This document shows, one piece after another, positions 31,084-45,100 of a stretch of DNA of 64,000 nucleotides. The position numbers and the translations under genes are program-made. The notes beneath the pieces are model-generated. The model searched no databases. It saw nothing but the letters and a program-made list of their open reading frames with translations, and was not told the DNA's origin. Source of the stretch: Gyrodactylus bullatarudis (lineage: Eukaryota > Platyhelminthes > Monogenea > Gyrodactylidea > Gyrodactylidae). The stretch spans positions 186,001-250,000 of the forward strand of contig SSNU01000119.1 of assembly GCA_012064415.1 (NCBI GenBank), in the 5' to 3' direction. Numbering within the stretch: the stretch's first letter is position 1; the number at the start of each line of letters is the position of its first letter.

Positions 31084-34000
31084 TCATTTGTACTTGTTTA
31101 TTCGTAGTAATTGAATGTAGCACATAGCAAAAAAGAAAATTGTGAGGATAGAAAGTCCTAAAACGTTTTGCCACAAGTCCCATGATGAAGAATAAGGCAG
31201 GCCTAGGTCATTCAGGTAGTTTGTTCCTTTCACGCTAAATTATAAAAAAATTATTAAATGTCACGTGCTCAAGTTAGGTCATTCAATAGAAACTAACCAA
31301 GTCCTTGTGTCTTGGTATGTTGCAGATGTTAGATTTGTAATTGGACAAAATTCTAGTGTTGGTAACTCATTTATGAGTAAACCTCCCCAGCAATACCTAA
31401 ATATCGAAAGATACCTTAGCCAGCTTAGCCAGGCTCCCATAGTTTCAAGATTGATCAGGTAGCCTCCGAATACCATCATAAACACATAACTAATTGATAT
31501 AATGACATTGGCAATGCTGAATACGTTGGATGTCGCTCCCACTAGAAGGGCTATACCCGCTGCTGCCAGGGTTGTTAGGTTGACTAAAATTTCAAAAATG
31601 AAAAATGCCCCAACACTATTCCTCAGGCCAACCATAAAGTATGTAATTGGCATAAATAATAACAGTGGCAATGTTTTTGTCGGCAGGACATCACAGATGA
31701 TTTTGGCCAAAAAGTAAGCACTGACTCTATAGTAGCCACTTGAATTTTCATGTCTAAACGTAGAATATTTAAAACATTAACATAAGGCATAAAATCGATT
31801 GGTAAAATAATTAATTTTTCTATAGCTTTGTAAAAAGAATATTGTAATACTATTATAAAACCAGTAATCATCATTTGTGTCTTTTGTTTTATGATCATAG
31901 AAGAAAAATGAGTACTTATTCATCTTTTCCAATGTCATCTGAGAACACACACAGAACCGCTATAACTTCTTTTGTGTGCTATTTAGTTTCATTGCTAATT
32001 TTGACATGAAATTGAAAAGTGAGTTTCAAATCTCCTGTCTTACATTGTATTGTAATCGATATTGTCGTAGATGGTTTTAATTTGCACTGTTTTAAACAAA
32101 TACACTAACTTTTGAATGAATTAATATAGTGGAAAAACTATTTCATTCATTCAGGTGTAATTTGTAAATAGAGTAGAATTTAATTCAAAAGTAATTCTAC
32201 AATTTGTAAATATTAAATCTTATTAAAAAATCGAGATCGATTCTCACTTCTAATTGGTTAGGATGAAATGTAATCTCATTGGTCAACTTACACAAAAATA
32301 ACTCTTTCCTTAATGAAAACTTCAATTGATCCAATGTTGACGAATATAACCTGTAGAGCTGAGAAAAAGAATAGACCAGCTCTATTCTGATAACCAGACT
32401 CGAGGGAAGTTCCCATTTGAAAGTAGACAACACCCATTGCTATAGCAAAGAAGAGATAGACAACTGTTTGGACTATAGAAGCATTCGGATCTCGGAGAAG
32501 ATTCAGGCCAGTACGCCAACAAACATATTTCATTTGTCTCAGAAAAGATGAAGAGTAATGAACATCTGACTGGGAATTATTATGGTCCGGATCGTTGAGA
32601 GAATTCTTATACTCTTGAAAGATTATTGAAGCCTTTCGATTTGCACTGGAAAACAAAAGATAATTCGAGAGATAAAACATTGTTTAACAGACTGAATTTT
32701 CAAGTCTAAGACCAGCAATGACTTTACTTGTATTACCAAATCAAATCTTAAAAATCGGACATTTTTTACTGCTCAAGGATATATTTTTTCTGATTTTAAA
32801 AAAAAGGGTTAAAAAATAGAGAATCGTCAATGAAATTATTTCATATTTTTTACGGGCTTTGAATACTTGAAAGTTTCTTGCATTCGACTTGAGATAGATT
32901 TTTTACCTACAGGCTGCTGAAATGGGCATTAACTTGAGTTGAAGTTGAGAATTTTTGAAATATATCTGTAAAATTTCTTATGTTAACTTTGTATTTTTAT
33001 CTCATTCATGTTTTTCTCAACAGAAAGGCAGAGTCACTGACTCTGAGTCAGGGTTTCAGTTTTTATTGAATAACCCAGAAAACTGTTATAAACGTACTTT
33101 ATTCCATAAGTTGAATTATTCCATTTTTCTGTCAATTCACTGGCGACATTATCCAATTTTTCGTGATGCTTTGTTATATCATGGATAACATCGGATTCCA
33201 CGACTAAATTTGCCAAGAAAGAAATAGAGTTGAAAGTTAATACACGGCCTTTAGTTTATTCTCATGCGTGGTAAGAAACAGCCGAGAAAATGAACATTTA
33301 CAAACAAACAAGAATTAAACAATAATACAACGATTAACGTTGAGAACACACATTAGAGTTGCTTATAAAATGCATAAATTAATGTGTACTTTGAGCTAAT
33401 TTCCTACTATCAGAGGCTATCTATTCAATATCAACCAATTAAGTGAGGAGTTTACAGAATAAACTCTACTCAATCTACATACCAAAAACTCTTATGGGAG
33501 AGAAGATATTACAATATATTGGAATAGGGGTGCAGTTGTGTGGATTAAAATAATACAGGATCATGCTTGAGCAAGAAGGGGTTACACGTTAAGGAATCAC
33601 AAATGTGTGGTTATATAATTATCAACACCAGATTTAACAAAAGAAACACTTACAGTCAATGTCTGGTCAGTGTGGTAAGTAAAATATGGAGTTTTAAGAA
33701 TAGAACACAAGCTGCACGTATTCGTGATGTTTATCATGTCAAAGAGAATTAGTTTTTACTCCCGATACCTCTTGGTATCTTTATTTATCAAAGAAATCAC
33801 GAAAGAAACTAATTTGTGTTAATAATTGACAATAAGCTGTCATAAAAATTGTCTTAATTCCAAGTATGTTTCTATAAAATATCAATTATGTCTTTTACAT
33901 TCTCTAATTGAGCCACAAAAACTTCCTTCAGGGACGCTCTCTTCTTCCTTCATGATATCATAGACCTCAGACATAATAAGCTACATAGGAGCAACAGGCA

Positions 34001-37000
34001 TAAGAGGCCAGAGAAAGATCTGCACTGTTCTTTGTGCATACATAACTCACCGTTATCAATCGATCCGGATGTTTTCGAGACTGAAATGTAAAAGAAAATC
34101 AGATCCTCAGGGCTATTTATTCAAGATTTGATGTAAAACATGAAAGAAAATCATTCGAATATAACCAAATAGAGTCTTGTGCTTTATCCAATTGAACAAT
34201 AATTTTGACTTGAACCAAAAACCTTATGCCCCTGATTCTTTTGTCTTCAATCTTGAGGCAATATAAGATAGATGATTCAAAGCAAAATTAAATTCTGTAA
34301 AACTTTTTCTAATATCGTTTTAATTTATATTGATTCGTTTTCGAGTTATTTCATGTCAAAGTCAAAAATTCCATGATAAATTCAAACTTTGTTCGTGTTT
34401 TTCTCCCAGCCTGAGTCCTGTTAGGAAAAATTCAAGCCTAAGAATAGGTGCATCTTGATCTGATCTGCCCATTGCGTAAAAGAAAAAATGATGTTTTCGA
34501 AAAAAGAATGTTTTGATTCAGAAACATCACCGAATTCATGAATATTCTTACTCAGAACTATTTTTCAAATATCTATCATTCAATGGTGGTATTTTCAATT
34601 AAAATAGAATTTCATAAAAATTTATCGGCCATCAACCTCTCGAGAAATCTCTGCCTCTGTGCAATGAATACTTCTCAAATAATTGGAGAATTATACCTTT
34701 CAGGAATGAAAACGGATTTTCCTTGAATTAATTCAAGATAGAAATTTGGACACAAATACAAGGCGTCTTGTAATGCAATGTAAACCGAATTGACATGAAG
34801 ATGAGAATTTATTATTTTTACAAAATACTCGATATTTTTCTCCGGATTCACAGAAAAAAATTTTTTGATTTCTAAAACAGAATAAGCTAATAAGATGTGG
34901 ATATTTGAAAAAATTCAATCTGACCAAAATTAGGCCGTTTTTCGAATTTCGAAAATGTACCAAATTTCCCCTTTTTCAACTTTTGAAACCAAAATTTTCG
35001 TCGATTTCGATGATTCGAAGCAGTTTAGTACTGTTATTCGGGATCAAAATTTAACGAAGAATTCAAATTCACCTGTAGAAGTTCACGGAAATTCGTCATT
35101 ACTGTGGGAAATCGAACCTTTTGAATTTTTCGACTATCACGAAGGCAAATCATCCAAAGTCTGTAAGTTTAACTTTTTCAGTAAGATCTTCGCTATTTCT
35201 ATGGCCAAATTCGTATTCTTCGTTAAATTTTGATCCCGAATAACAGTACTAAACTGCTTCGAATCATCGAAATCGATGAAAATTTTGGTTTCAAAAGTTG
35301 GAAAAGTGGAAATTTGGTGCATTTTCGAAATTCGAAAAACGGCCTAATTTTGGTCAGATTGAATTCTTTTCGGATATCCGCATCTTATTAGCTTATTCTG
35401 TTTTAGAAATCAAAAAAATTTTTTCTGTGAATCCGGAGAAAAACATTGAGTTTTTCGTAAAAATAATAAATTCTCATCTTCATGTCAATTCGGTTTAGAT
35501 AATAAAAGTGTGCATTTTAAAAAATGATTGAGTAAAAGAAAAAAAACAGATTACAGTTTATATCTCTTACAATAAATTTCACTTCTCGGATAGCCGAGAG
35601 TTGTTTTCGCTCGACGTACAACGGATCTTTTATCTTGATTCAAATTAAGAAAGAATTACAATTTTGAATAAATTAGAATGTGTAACTAACTCAAGCTAGT
35701 GAGTTGTTTTATTTCTTTTAAATTGAAAAAAATCATTGTCTAAAGAACCAAATCTAAAATTTCGCATAGACACTTTGCAGCTAGAGGGAATGATTTGAAA
35801 ATTAGTATTAATTTTCCGTAGATCATGCAACGTTTTTCACGATTTTATTTTATTGAGTAAATTTGATAAGCCTATGAAGGAGCAGTGAAACTCCTAGACA
35901 ATCAGTTGTTCCGGGCAAATAAACTGCCAAAGTTATTATCTTGAGTCCTTATTTTTAGTTCAATCTCTTAAAAAATGGTTCATGATTTTCATAATTTCTC
36001 GGATATTAATTAATTATATCAATAATATCATTTTGCTGACTAATGTCTTGCATTTTGTAGGTAGAAAACGAAAATAGATTCTGGGTGAATATGAGCTCTT
36101 TATTTTCGTCGGTTCTCATCAGACCCTACACCGACATGTATATTTATACAGAATTGAATCATCTTTGCATTTTAAAAATTTTTCTTTGAAAATCAATCCC
36201 TCAGACAAACACTTCCTACAATTCACTGACCTTCTCAGTGAGTTTGGGTAATAAGGGCTTATTAGCTAGATTCACTAAAGTCACACTGATTACCAACATA
36301 CACTAGTGAATTGCCAACACTCACTGATTTCCCAAACTCACGGTAACATATATATGGTATGTATAAATTTCTTAGTAAGCTTGAAGTTAACTTTTGCTAT
36401 TAAAATATAGATTCGAACTGTATTAGATTTTTCTTTTCTTTAACCCTAGAATGTAAAATCGAAAAAATCCCATTTATGGTTAATCGGGTTATTTTTAACT
36501 CAATGTGAAAATCGTTAAAGAATTAAACAGTTTTCAGTAGAATTTCATAAACATAAATATACAGGTCTATTTCTTATAAGCAATCATTACAAATAATAGA
36601 ATAATGGTCTTCGCAAGGAAAACTATCACATTTCGCACATTCTCGATAGCCTTTCTTGTCTTTTTCTTTTGGGCAAAATGGGCATCTTTTGTATTTTTTG
36701 AAGCTGATTGTGCTCGTGGCTCTTAAAGTTCTCTTTTCTTCTGAGAAGTAACTTTGAGCAGCTTGCTACAGAGTTCTTTTAATAAACGCCGGCGAGCGAT
36801 TTTTGGTTTGTTTCTGAGAAACGCTGGATTTTTCAGACAATATAAAACATAGGAAGATGAATTTCTTCCGCTTCTGATTCGGACAAGTCTGAATCATTAT
36901 TAAAAATGTCTTCGACTAAAAATCTTGGAGCTCGTAGAATATCGTCTTGATTGGACAATGCCAAATTGTAATAATAAAGTATGATACAAAAGAAGATAAC

Positions 37001-40000
37001 CGAAAAGGCTTATACAACAGACACCTAAAAACATCCGATTTCAGTCATATTTTGATTTGGGTTATTTTCAACCCATAGTTACCGTACATGCGACTTTTTT
37101 CCATCGTTCATAGAAACAAAACTAAAGTGAAATCTGAAAGGGGATTGAAACTGTTTTATTTATAAAAGGCTCATTTGAGATTTCATGAAAGCTGAGAGGA
37201 AGAAAAATAAAAGAGTGATATACTTTTATTACTAAAGCTAGTTGACATGAAGATGAGAATTTAATATTTTTACAAAACCGGATGGATAAATAAATGCTCT
37301 GATTGGCCCAAAAGAACTTTACACTTATCATTTAATAATATTCTGTATAAATATACATGTCGGTGTAGGGTCTGATGAGAACCGACGAAAATAAAGAGCT
37401 CATATTCACCCAGAATCTATTTTCGTTTTCTACCTACAAAATGCAAGACATTAGTCAGCAAAATGATAATATATTTGCGGAAATCAGGAATCTCGAGCAG
37501 GACATATCAATAATAATTGATCTCTAGATGCCCAAAATGATTCATTAGATTCTAAAGACTTGAATCATTCAAAAATTTGAGCACATCTAATCAAATAATA
37601 AGCTTGTTTTCTAACATGACCGGTTTAAGCACAAACTTCTCTCACCTGATTTCTCACCTCCTTATAATCGGTTTTAGTGAAAAAGAGTTTTTCAAATATC
37701 AGAAACTCACTAGTCCTCGGATCAGCGTGAAGAATGTCCATAAAGAAATCTGGCGGGTTATCATGCTCTTCACAAATAAAGTCTGGAAAGGAAAATGATA
37801 GAGTTTTATATTGGGTGATTATGTTTTGGATCTCTAATGATCTCAAATCAAAACTTCCTCTCAGATATCTATTTATTTTAAGGTTAACTGGTTATTTTCA
37901 ATCAGTAACATCCAATCTACGTAGAACCAAAGCTGGGATTCTATAATCTTCTACTATACAAAAAGAATTGGAGAAAATGTTGGCCATTTTCAGATTTCTT
38001 AGAGTTTCTTTTTACATTTGAGTATAGCTCAGGGTTTTTGTGGCTTGGAAGTGTATTCATAATTTCAAACTTTTGAAAAAATAAAAAGATGATGCCAGTT
38101 GTTTCACAAATAAGGTCTTTATTTGGGCCACACTCATCAGCGTGATACATGCTATATAAATACGTTTTTTTGTGAAAATAAATTTTAACAATTGATTGTA
38201 ATCATTAGTTGTGGTTTCTTTCAATGGTTGGTCAATCCCTGTTTCCAGCATTTACTGTATTTCATTAAAAAATTGAGTAATTAATCAAATAACGAGTGAA
38301 ATTTTCAAGAAACTGGAAACAAGGATTGACCAACCATAGTTGAAAGAAACCACAATTAGTGATAGTTAAAATTTATTTTTACAAAAAACGTATTTATATG
38401 GCATTTAACACGCTGATGAGTAAGGCCCTATTTGTGAAATAGGTTATTACTAATAGCTTATATCATCCTCTTATTTATTTTTAATTAATAGCTCAGCTCA
38501 AAACTGGTGTTATGCATCTTATAGATGAAAATTTCAAACTCACTGAGATTGGTAAAGTAGTTGAGAGCGGTCTCCTTACTACGACCATGGTAGACAATGT
38601 TCCCCTTACAGACTAGAGTGAGCGTATCAAAGAGTTTGTAAATCGAGTATTTCGGCTGGTGAATCGAAAAGATTATCGTCCGCCCGCCAAGGGATAAACT
38701 TTTCAAAAGTGTAATCACTTGACCAGCAGTGAAAGCATCCAGTCCTGTGGTTGGCTCATCTAGGAATAGGACCTTTGGTGATGTAATCAGCTCCATACCA
38801 ATATTTGTACGCTTTCTTTCCCCACCGGAAACTCCTCGAATCAGTTCAGTACCAATCTTTAGAAGAAATTTAATTTCAGGGCTTCTCTTATAAGAGAAAT
38901 AAATCTTGAATCGTCTATTTATTCAAGACTTTCAAAACCAACCTTGCTGTCAGCAACATGGACAAGACCCAGCTCTTCGATGATGTCGTCAATTCGTTGT
39001 TTTCGCTCTTCATCATCAACGCTGGATGGAAGTCGTAAGGAAGCCGAAAAATATAGATTTTCGCGTACTGTCAACGTTCCCATGACAATATCGTCCTAGA
39101 GAAAACAAAGAACATTTTAGAGTCCCGACAATTCTCATTCCTCCTGAATCTGGTACATCACATGTGTTGTTCTTTTGACTAAAAAGTATCAAATTAAACT
39201 TGTCTTGAGAAGAAGAAGAAACTCAAATTATTGATAGACTTCTTCACTCACTCAATCAATAGATGATAATAAAGTATTTTTTTCATCAACATGCATCTCA
39301 AATTTTATGGTGATTACAGAGAGAAAAGCCGGATGATTTATTATCAAATAAATAATCCTTTTACTCTTTGATTCATTTTCATTTGATGAGAAAACATGCT
39401 ACTCAAAAGTAATAAAATAAATGTGTACCGTTTGATAAGTCTTTCCCAGGTACATCATTTACATATTCAGAGTTGGGTTTGATTTCATTGGCTGAAATCA
39501 ATCACCAACATTAATCCAATACTGTATAAACTTTTGACTAAAAAAAACAATTGGGAAAAATGATTATTGATTTTTGATTCAAATTCAATACTACTTTTAG
39601 TTGTCTCATGTTGTAAGTGAGTAAGTTGAATGAATCTCCACTTACCTGGACAACGTAGCCAGAGATGCATTTGAAATTTTTCGGTTGTGGCTTCTTGTCG
39701 ACGAGAACCTGACCCTGGAGGTATTTCGGATTCTTCCTACCAGCCAGTACATCCAGTAGTCTAAAGGATAAACAGATATTTTTAATCTCAAAATTAATGG
39801 GAGAGCATAAACATGATAGAAACTTTAAACGAATTGTGATGAGCAAAAATTAATTGCTAAAATTAGTTTCAATACAGTCTCGACCAATAGGAATTGGTCA
39901 GGAATCCTATTGGTTGAAAATAGAAACACGATAAATTATATTACATTGCTTTTACTGTTAAAACAAGGAAGATGATTTTCGAGTTAGAAAATCAATAAAA

Positions 40001-41686
40001 AACTGAATAGAATATGAAAGTTGAAACAAGTTCTCATGCTTTGCTATGATGATTAAATTTTATTTTGAAAATAAAAATTTATTCAATTACCACTCTCTGT
40101 GAGTATTTCCTGAGAAAGATGACGGAGATGTAGTACTTACGATGATTTACCAGAGCCAGTAGGACCCATGATTGCATTAACACCGGGAACCATGACACCT
40201 GTGACCCCTTTAAGGATAGTCTTCATTTTTGGCTTGCTCCATGGCCATTTACGTACCTTGACCTCATAGCGAATATCATGGAAGGATACAGTACTTCCTA
40301 TTCTTGGCACACGACTACTCGTACTACTCCTGAGGGAGCTGGGTTGTCTTTGATGATGTTGGAAGGAGTTCTTGTAATGCAGTGGATCAACAACTGAATA
40401 TTTACAAGACATTTATTATTTATAAATTTCTATTCATAATGTATGAAGAGATTTTCACTATCCTGAAACACAATCGTTGAGAGAATTTTGAAAAGTGAAT
40501 GACACTGAGTAATCGACTCTTCTTCTGATGGCTAATTATTCGATCAGAAATTAATTTGTGCACTTGCTCAATGCACTAGTCAATGCGAGATCATTCGTTA
40601 AATTGAGAAACGAAATCTAAAAGAAACATCACTTATAATAAGAGTATTAACGAGTAGATGAGCAAGGATGAGCTGTAGAAAAAGAAAAACTGACTTGAAT
40701 TTTTTTCAAGCAAAAGAGAAACACTGATTGAGAACGAACAATCTATATTATGCATGAAATGTATAGAAAAATTATGGAATTGACTGCCTGCATAGAGAGT
40801 TTAGAAATAAAAACATTATTAGAAGTGCATTACCAAAGGAGTATTTAGGTAAATAAAATAAGCCATGCTCTCAAATTTATTCCTGACCAATCAGAGGTCA
40901 GCAATAAAACTGAACTACTTCTAAGCTGTTCATTGGTCCAAATTGCTGTGTATCAAATGACAAAAGAATACACAAGGTTTTTTACATTTGCTGATTTGCT
41001 TAAACTACGCAATTTAACCATTAAACTGAGAAACAGGGGGAAATCAAATTTTAAAAAAATGTTCAAAACTTGAAATGAAACATGGGGGGGATGAATACTC
41101 ACAATCGTTATCTGTTTCATTTTTCTGAGGTTTATATCCCTTAAATCCAAATGAATGAATTATATCAGTTAGGGGGAACGCAGAAGCCTTGAGATTTCGA
41201 AGTCCACCAGTATCAGTTGGATTTTCATTGGAACTCTTTAGCATTCTATTCGGAAGGCTTGGCGGTTGTAGAGGGGAAGGTTTCTCTGATGGAGGAGCAG
41301 CCGGGTCCCATTCATCCTGTAGGGAGAGGAGAGAAATGAAGATAAACTGTTTTTTATTTGAGATAGAATTTTTTCTCAAATTTATTAGAATTTATCAAGA
41401 GTAAAGTGTAAATTAAGCCCCAAATCAACTTTAAATTCACCAAAAGTAGAAAAATTTGTACTTTGTTTCACTTATCCTATAGATATCCTAAGGAAATATA
41501 GGCTCTTAGTTACTTAGATCTACAAAGACTTACTTGAATGAGGAATGGATTAAAGTTGTTCACTTCTGGCGGTTCTTTATCATGGGTAAGTGAAGCTATT
41601 GATAGAGAACTATTACTCCCAGTATCATTTCTACCACCAAAACTAGTGATAAAATCTTCTTGACGAATTAGTTCTAATTCACTCAT
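31084..41686 (-). CDS. ABCG2: ABCG2-type half-transporter with N-terminal extension
   Basis: Eleven coding exons: 41686-41534, 41316-41103, 40393-40141, 39760-39646, 39095-38943, 38856-38544, 37782-37711, 33203-33098, 32645-32292, 31753-31298 and 31234-31084. All phases join, giving 779 residues. Reverse-order ABC half-transporter (nucleotide domain first) that dimerises to export hydrophobic substrates. Seen: Walker A GPTGSGKSS (about 199-207, split by an intron), signature VSGGERKR (about 305), Walker B/D-loop FLDEPTTGLD (about 327-336) and H-loop SIHQPKYSIYKLFD. Membrane-domain blocks include LLRDPNASIVQ, GYYRVSAYFLAKI and FMMVFGGYLINL. The carboxyl block LWQNVLGL...YIQLLRINKYK is ABCG2-like rather than White-like. 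The first two exons add about 120 residues absent from vertebrate ABCG2, including an NPF and Pro-rich stretches; a later ATG at 40412 could start a short form. Intron 7 is 4507 nt. Confidence 0.92.
34780..35498. repeat. Large foldback element, 285-bp arms
   Basis: The left arm (about 34780-35066) is matched by its near-perfect reverse complement (about 35212-35498), leaving a loop of about 145 bp. The outer end reads AAACCGAATTGACATGAAG. Diverged single arms recur at about 13365-13450, 37240-37280 and 50430-50610, so this is a family. No coding capacity. Confidence 0.85.
36025..37470. mobile_element. Internally deleted piggyBac-like element within inverted repeats
   Basis: On the minus strand, about 37000-36840 encodes an acidic N-terminal segment of piggyBac transposase type (DDILRAPRFLVEDIFNN). 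About 36710-36565 encodes the carboxyl Cys/His zinc ribbon (KRCPFCPKEKD, ECAKCDSF, ICNDCL). The catalytic DDD core between them is missing. A TTAA target followed by CCCTAGA, as in canonical piggyBac ends, lies at 36440-36450. The block is flanked by about 125-bp inverted copies (36025-36151 and 37343-37470), either extended termini or an older element that received the insertion. Confidence 0.7.
38103..38441. repeat. Foldback element in ABCG2 intron 6
   Basis: Arms of about 130-145 bp (38103-38247 and 38313-38441) around a 65-bp centre, with several mismatches. Lies between exons 6 and 7, close to exon 6 (38544). Confidence 0.75.
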
Positions 41687-42157
41687 GATTTTGATATTGT
41701 CTTCAATAAAAGTTAATAAACAAAAATAAAATCAAGTTCAAAACATGAAACGACAATCTACAAATTAGATCCAATTATTAAAAAGTTAAACGTTACAACA
41801 AGGATTACAAGAGGAACTAATGAATTTTTAACGGTATATGTTTTGTGATAGTTTTGAAGGAAATTAGGGAGTTTTTATTCACTCACAATCAGATCAAATT
41901 TGTTTATTAAATCAGTTTCGCTATACTTTGGTAAAGTTGAAACAAAAGAGGTTAAATTCTTCTCTGCTACTAGCAACTCACATTTAACGCACTATTATTA
42001 TCCATATTACAGAATCATCAAGCTAAATAGATCACAGATGCTTTTATGTAACTAGTGTATCATCTTAAATTCCCACAGAAAACTTTTAAACAAGAAATCT
42101 TTTAAATTTTGTTTAAGCTTATTCAATGTATATGCAAGTGTTGGCGAATTTACAAAA
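41687..42157. promoter_or_regulatory. Divergent promoter interval, ABCG2/RPGRIP1L
   Basis: 471 bp of AT-rich DNA between opposed start codons. No TATA box or recognisable RFX (ciliary X-box) site could be assigned by eye. Confidence 0.35.
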
Positions 42158-45100
42158 ATGAATAACAAATTCTCGAGACTGAAAAAACTCACTCGTGATC
42201 AACTAGAAAACTTTTATGAACAACAACTGAATGAGAATGATGAATTGAAAAAATCTTTGAAAGAGAATGAGCTTAAACTAAAAAAGTGAGGCAAACAATA
42301 TATGCTTTTCAGGTTAGCTGTCCATGTAGTCCAGGCAACCACCTTTCAATCTCCATCTAGAGTCATTGAGAATGCTGAGCTTCAAATAAAATTAGACAAA
42401 GTGGAAGTTGAAAATCTAATTCTGAAGAAGGAGATTTTATTAAACAAGAATTTGTTGAGTCTTCAAAAAACTGGGAAATTAGATAAAAACATAAAAATGA
42501 CTCCAACTCCCAGCCAAAAGATACCAAAAACAGACCAAGTTACTGCACTGTAAGCCATATTATCTATTCTTTTGCTCCATAGTGAATGCACGATTGCTGA
42601 CCTTGATAAAAAATACCAGCAAAGTATCGAGAAAATTTCAAGTCTTGAAAAAGAATTGGCCGGTAAATCAGATCAAAACTACGACCAAGAGTTGAACCTT
42701 GAACTCTTCAAGGCCCAGAAATATTTGGCATCAAAGGAAAAAGATTTAGAGGAACTTTCACGTAAAATTCAAGCACTTGAAGATGAAAATCAAAGTCTCC
42801 GAGCCTTGGCTAATGGAGCTCCCAGTGGTATTGGCGATGGAGAAATCTCCACAAGACTCGAACAAGACTTGAGGCAGGCAAGAAAGGAAATTGAAATTCT
42901 CATAGGTCAGGGTGCCGATTACAAGTTCCCAGGTCAACCCGTGAATCTTGATGAGCTGTGCAAGGTGTTTGGATTCACAGCGCAAGAATTTGAGCAGGCC
43001 ATAATAAAAATACGTGAAAATTCCTTTGACAATGCTCTAAAGTCAGCTAGTGAAGGCCTCGAAGGGGAAAGAGTACCTGAGGGTGAGTTCTCAAATCTAA
43101 TTGATCCATTCATAGATGTCAAGAGGATCCAAACACTGGAAAAAGCCTACACACTTAGTAATAGCGAATTGGAAAAAACTCGAGATATTCTGGCCTCTCA
43201 GTATAAGGTGAATCAAGACCTTCGATTATCCCTTGATGAGGCCAGATTGAAATTAGAGAATTTGAGCATAAACTACGATGAACGTGTGGCAGAACTCACG
43301 GATAAGCTCAAAACAAAAGATGTTAGAATATGTGAGCTACAGGATCACATTGACTACCTAAAAAAGTTGACAAGCATCAAAGTTGGTCTTAAACTCTCTT
43401 ATTTTATCCCCTGTTGTTAGAATTACATGAGGAATGATCTTGAATATAACATGGAGAAACTTAGGAACATGGATCTCAACGATATCTCAGATGGATCAGC
43501 CATAATCAAGGTAAGTCTAGAGAGTTTCTAATTTTGTGTGATTAGTTCAAGTTCAACCGAATCCTCCTCAATGAAGAGTACAAGGAACAGATTAGGAATA
43601 ACTTTTCATCATTTTTCTTCATTATGGACTTTGTCGACTTTGGCCAGGTCAAAAGTCAGGAGTACTCTCTTGAAGACTCTGTCGATCGTAATGAAGTTGC
43701 AATTAATGATCTTCTCATCTTTCCAGTTATCATGAATGAAAGAATTCTGCGGAAACTACTCAGAGTAGGTCTAAACTATAATTTTTCCAACTCTTGTTTT
43801 AGGAAATCTCACGCTTGAATATGTTTGGTAAGATGGGCGAGTCGACAATTCCCATTGCATATGCTGACGTGGATGTCGGCAATTTGCTAGTCAAGGCCCT
43901 GGATAGAGACTACACTTCCTATGACCTGGTTGAGTTAATTTACGAGAGAAATTTGGAGCATGTTGGAATTCCAATGATGATGCGTATTGGGAAGTTGGAT
44001 GTGGAATTTTCTCTCAAGGCTGCCATGCCCAGTTCCTTCTTCAGTGATTCCCTGCTCGATGATTCACTTTCAAAGAGGAAATTGGAAGAAAACAAAATAA
44101 TCTTGACAGTTGAAAAATGCCTGAATCTACCCGCCACCACTTCAAGGAGGCATGTGCCAAGTCTCTTTTTTGCCGGTCAGTTTATGAAAAGTCCTGTCTA
44201 CATTTCTAGTCTAGTGAATGAAACTTTGGATCCTGTTTTCAACGAGAATTGCTCATTTGATGTACCGAGCGTTATTACAAGACAGCAGTGAGTAAATAGA
44301 AGAATTTAAGCCCAACCCATTTTATAGGTAACTAAAGCTAGATAAAAAAGGTTCAAGTTTCTTGAATCTCAACTATTACATTAACTACTGGTGATAAAGA
44401 TTCCATAGTTTATAGAAATATCTCTAAAGAACAATTTTATTTCTAGATTGCTAGAAGAGTCCATTGAAATTCATATAATTGACAAAAGCCTGGCTGACTC
44501 TGAGAGCTTCATAGGCTATGCAAATATTCCGCTAGCTGACTTTATGGAGGATCATACAAATAAAATAAAGGCATATCCGATTAAGACGAAGCTGCCATCT
44601 GCAGACTGTTTCATTCATGTAAACCTTTCCTTCACAGGCCAACTATTCCAGAAGCCAAAACCCCTTAAACGAGAATCAACCTTTGTGAGTGAAAAAAGAT
44701 ACCCGAAAGTGTAAATATACCAGATAATAATAATTAAGAGAATAAAATTTTCAGAGCGCCATTAGGTCATCAGTAAAGGAAAGTTCTAACAAAACAAAAT
44801 CAAGAGATCCTGTCCCAGAGATTGCTAAAAATAGGGATCTGGATAATTCTGTAAGATTCATGAGTTTGATTAATCAAATCTGTATTGTGAAATTTATTTT
44901 CTAGCTGCAAGAAATCCCCTCAGAGATGTCCGAAATCAAGTCAGAGAACGTGTCAATTGCTTCTATGAAAGAGCCATCTGAACATGATTCAGTCAGGCTG
45001 GATTCCTTAAAGAATTCAACTGATTTGCAAGCTTCCATCGCGAGGGAAGATGACAGTCAGATTGATGAAGCATCCGATATGAAGGAGTTGATAGTCTCTG

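Larger units (their letters stand above)
33204..37710 (-). other. ABCG2 intron 7, packed with mobile DNA
   Basis: 4507 nt. Contains the foldback element 34780-35498, the inverted pair 36025-36151/37343-37470 enclosing piggyBac-derived sequence, and a partial arm of the first family near 37240. No host gene recognised inside. Confidence 0.6.

Noticed and set aside
37343..37400. CTGATGA followed by GACGAAA (37372-37390) looks like a hammerhead core
   Set aside because: Only one base pair is possible for stem II, and the ACCGAC segment pairs upstream with GTCGGT instead. The words are part of the inverted repeat arm.
38413..38440. CTGATGA ... GTGAAA as a ribozyme in the ABCG2 intron foldback
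   Set aside because: The sequences between the two words do not pair next to the core, and no NUH site is placed by a stem III. Kept only as a low-interest check.
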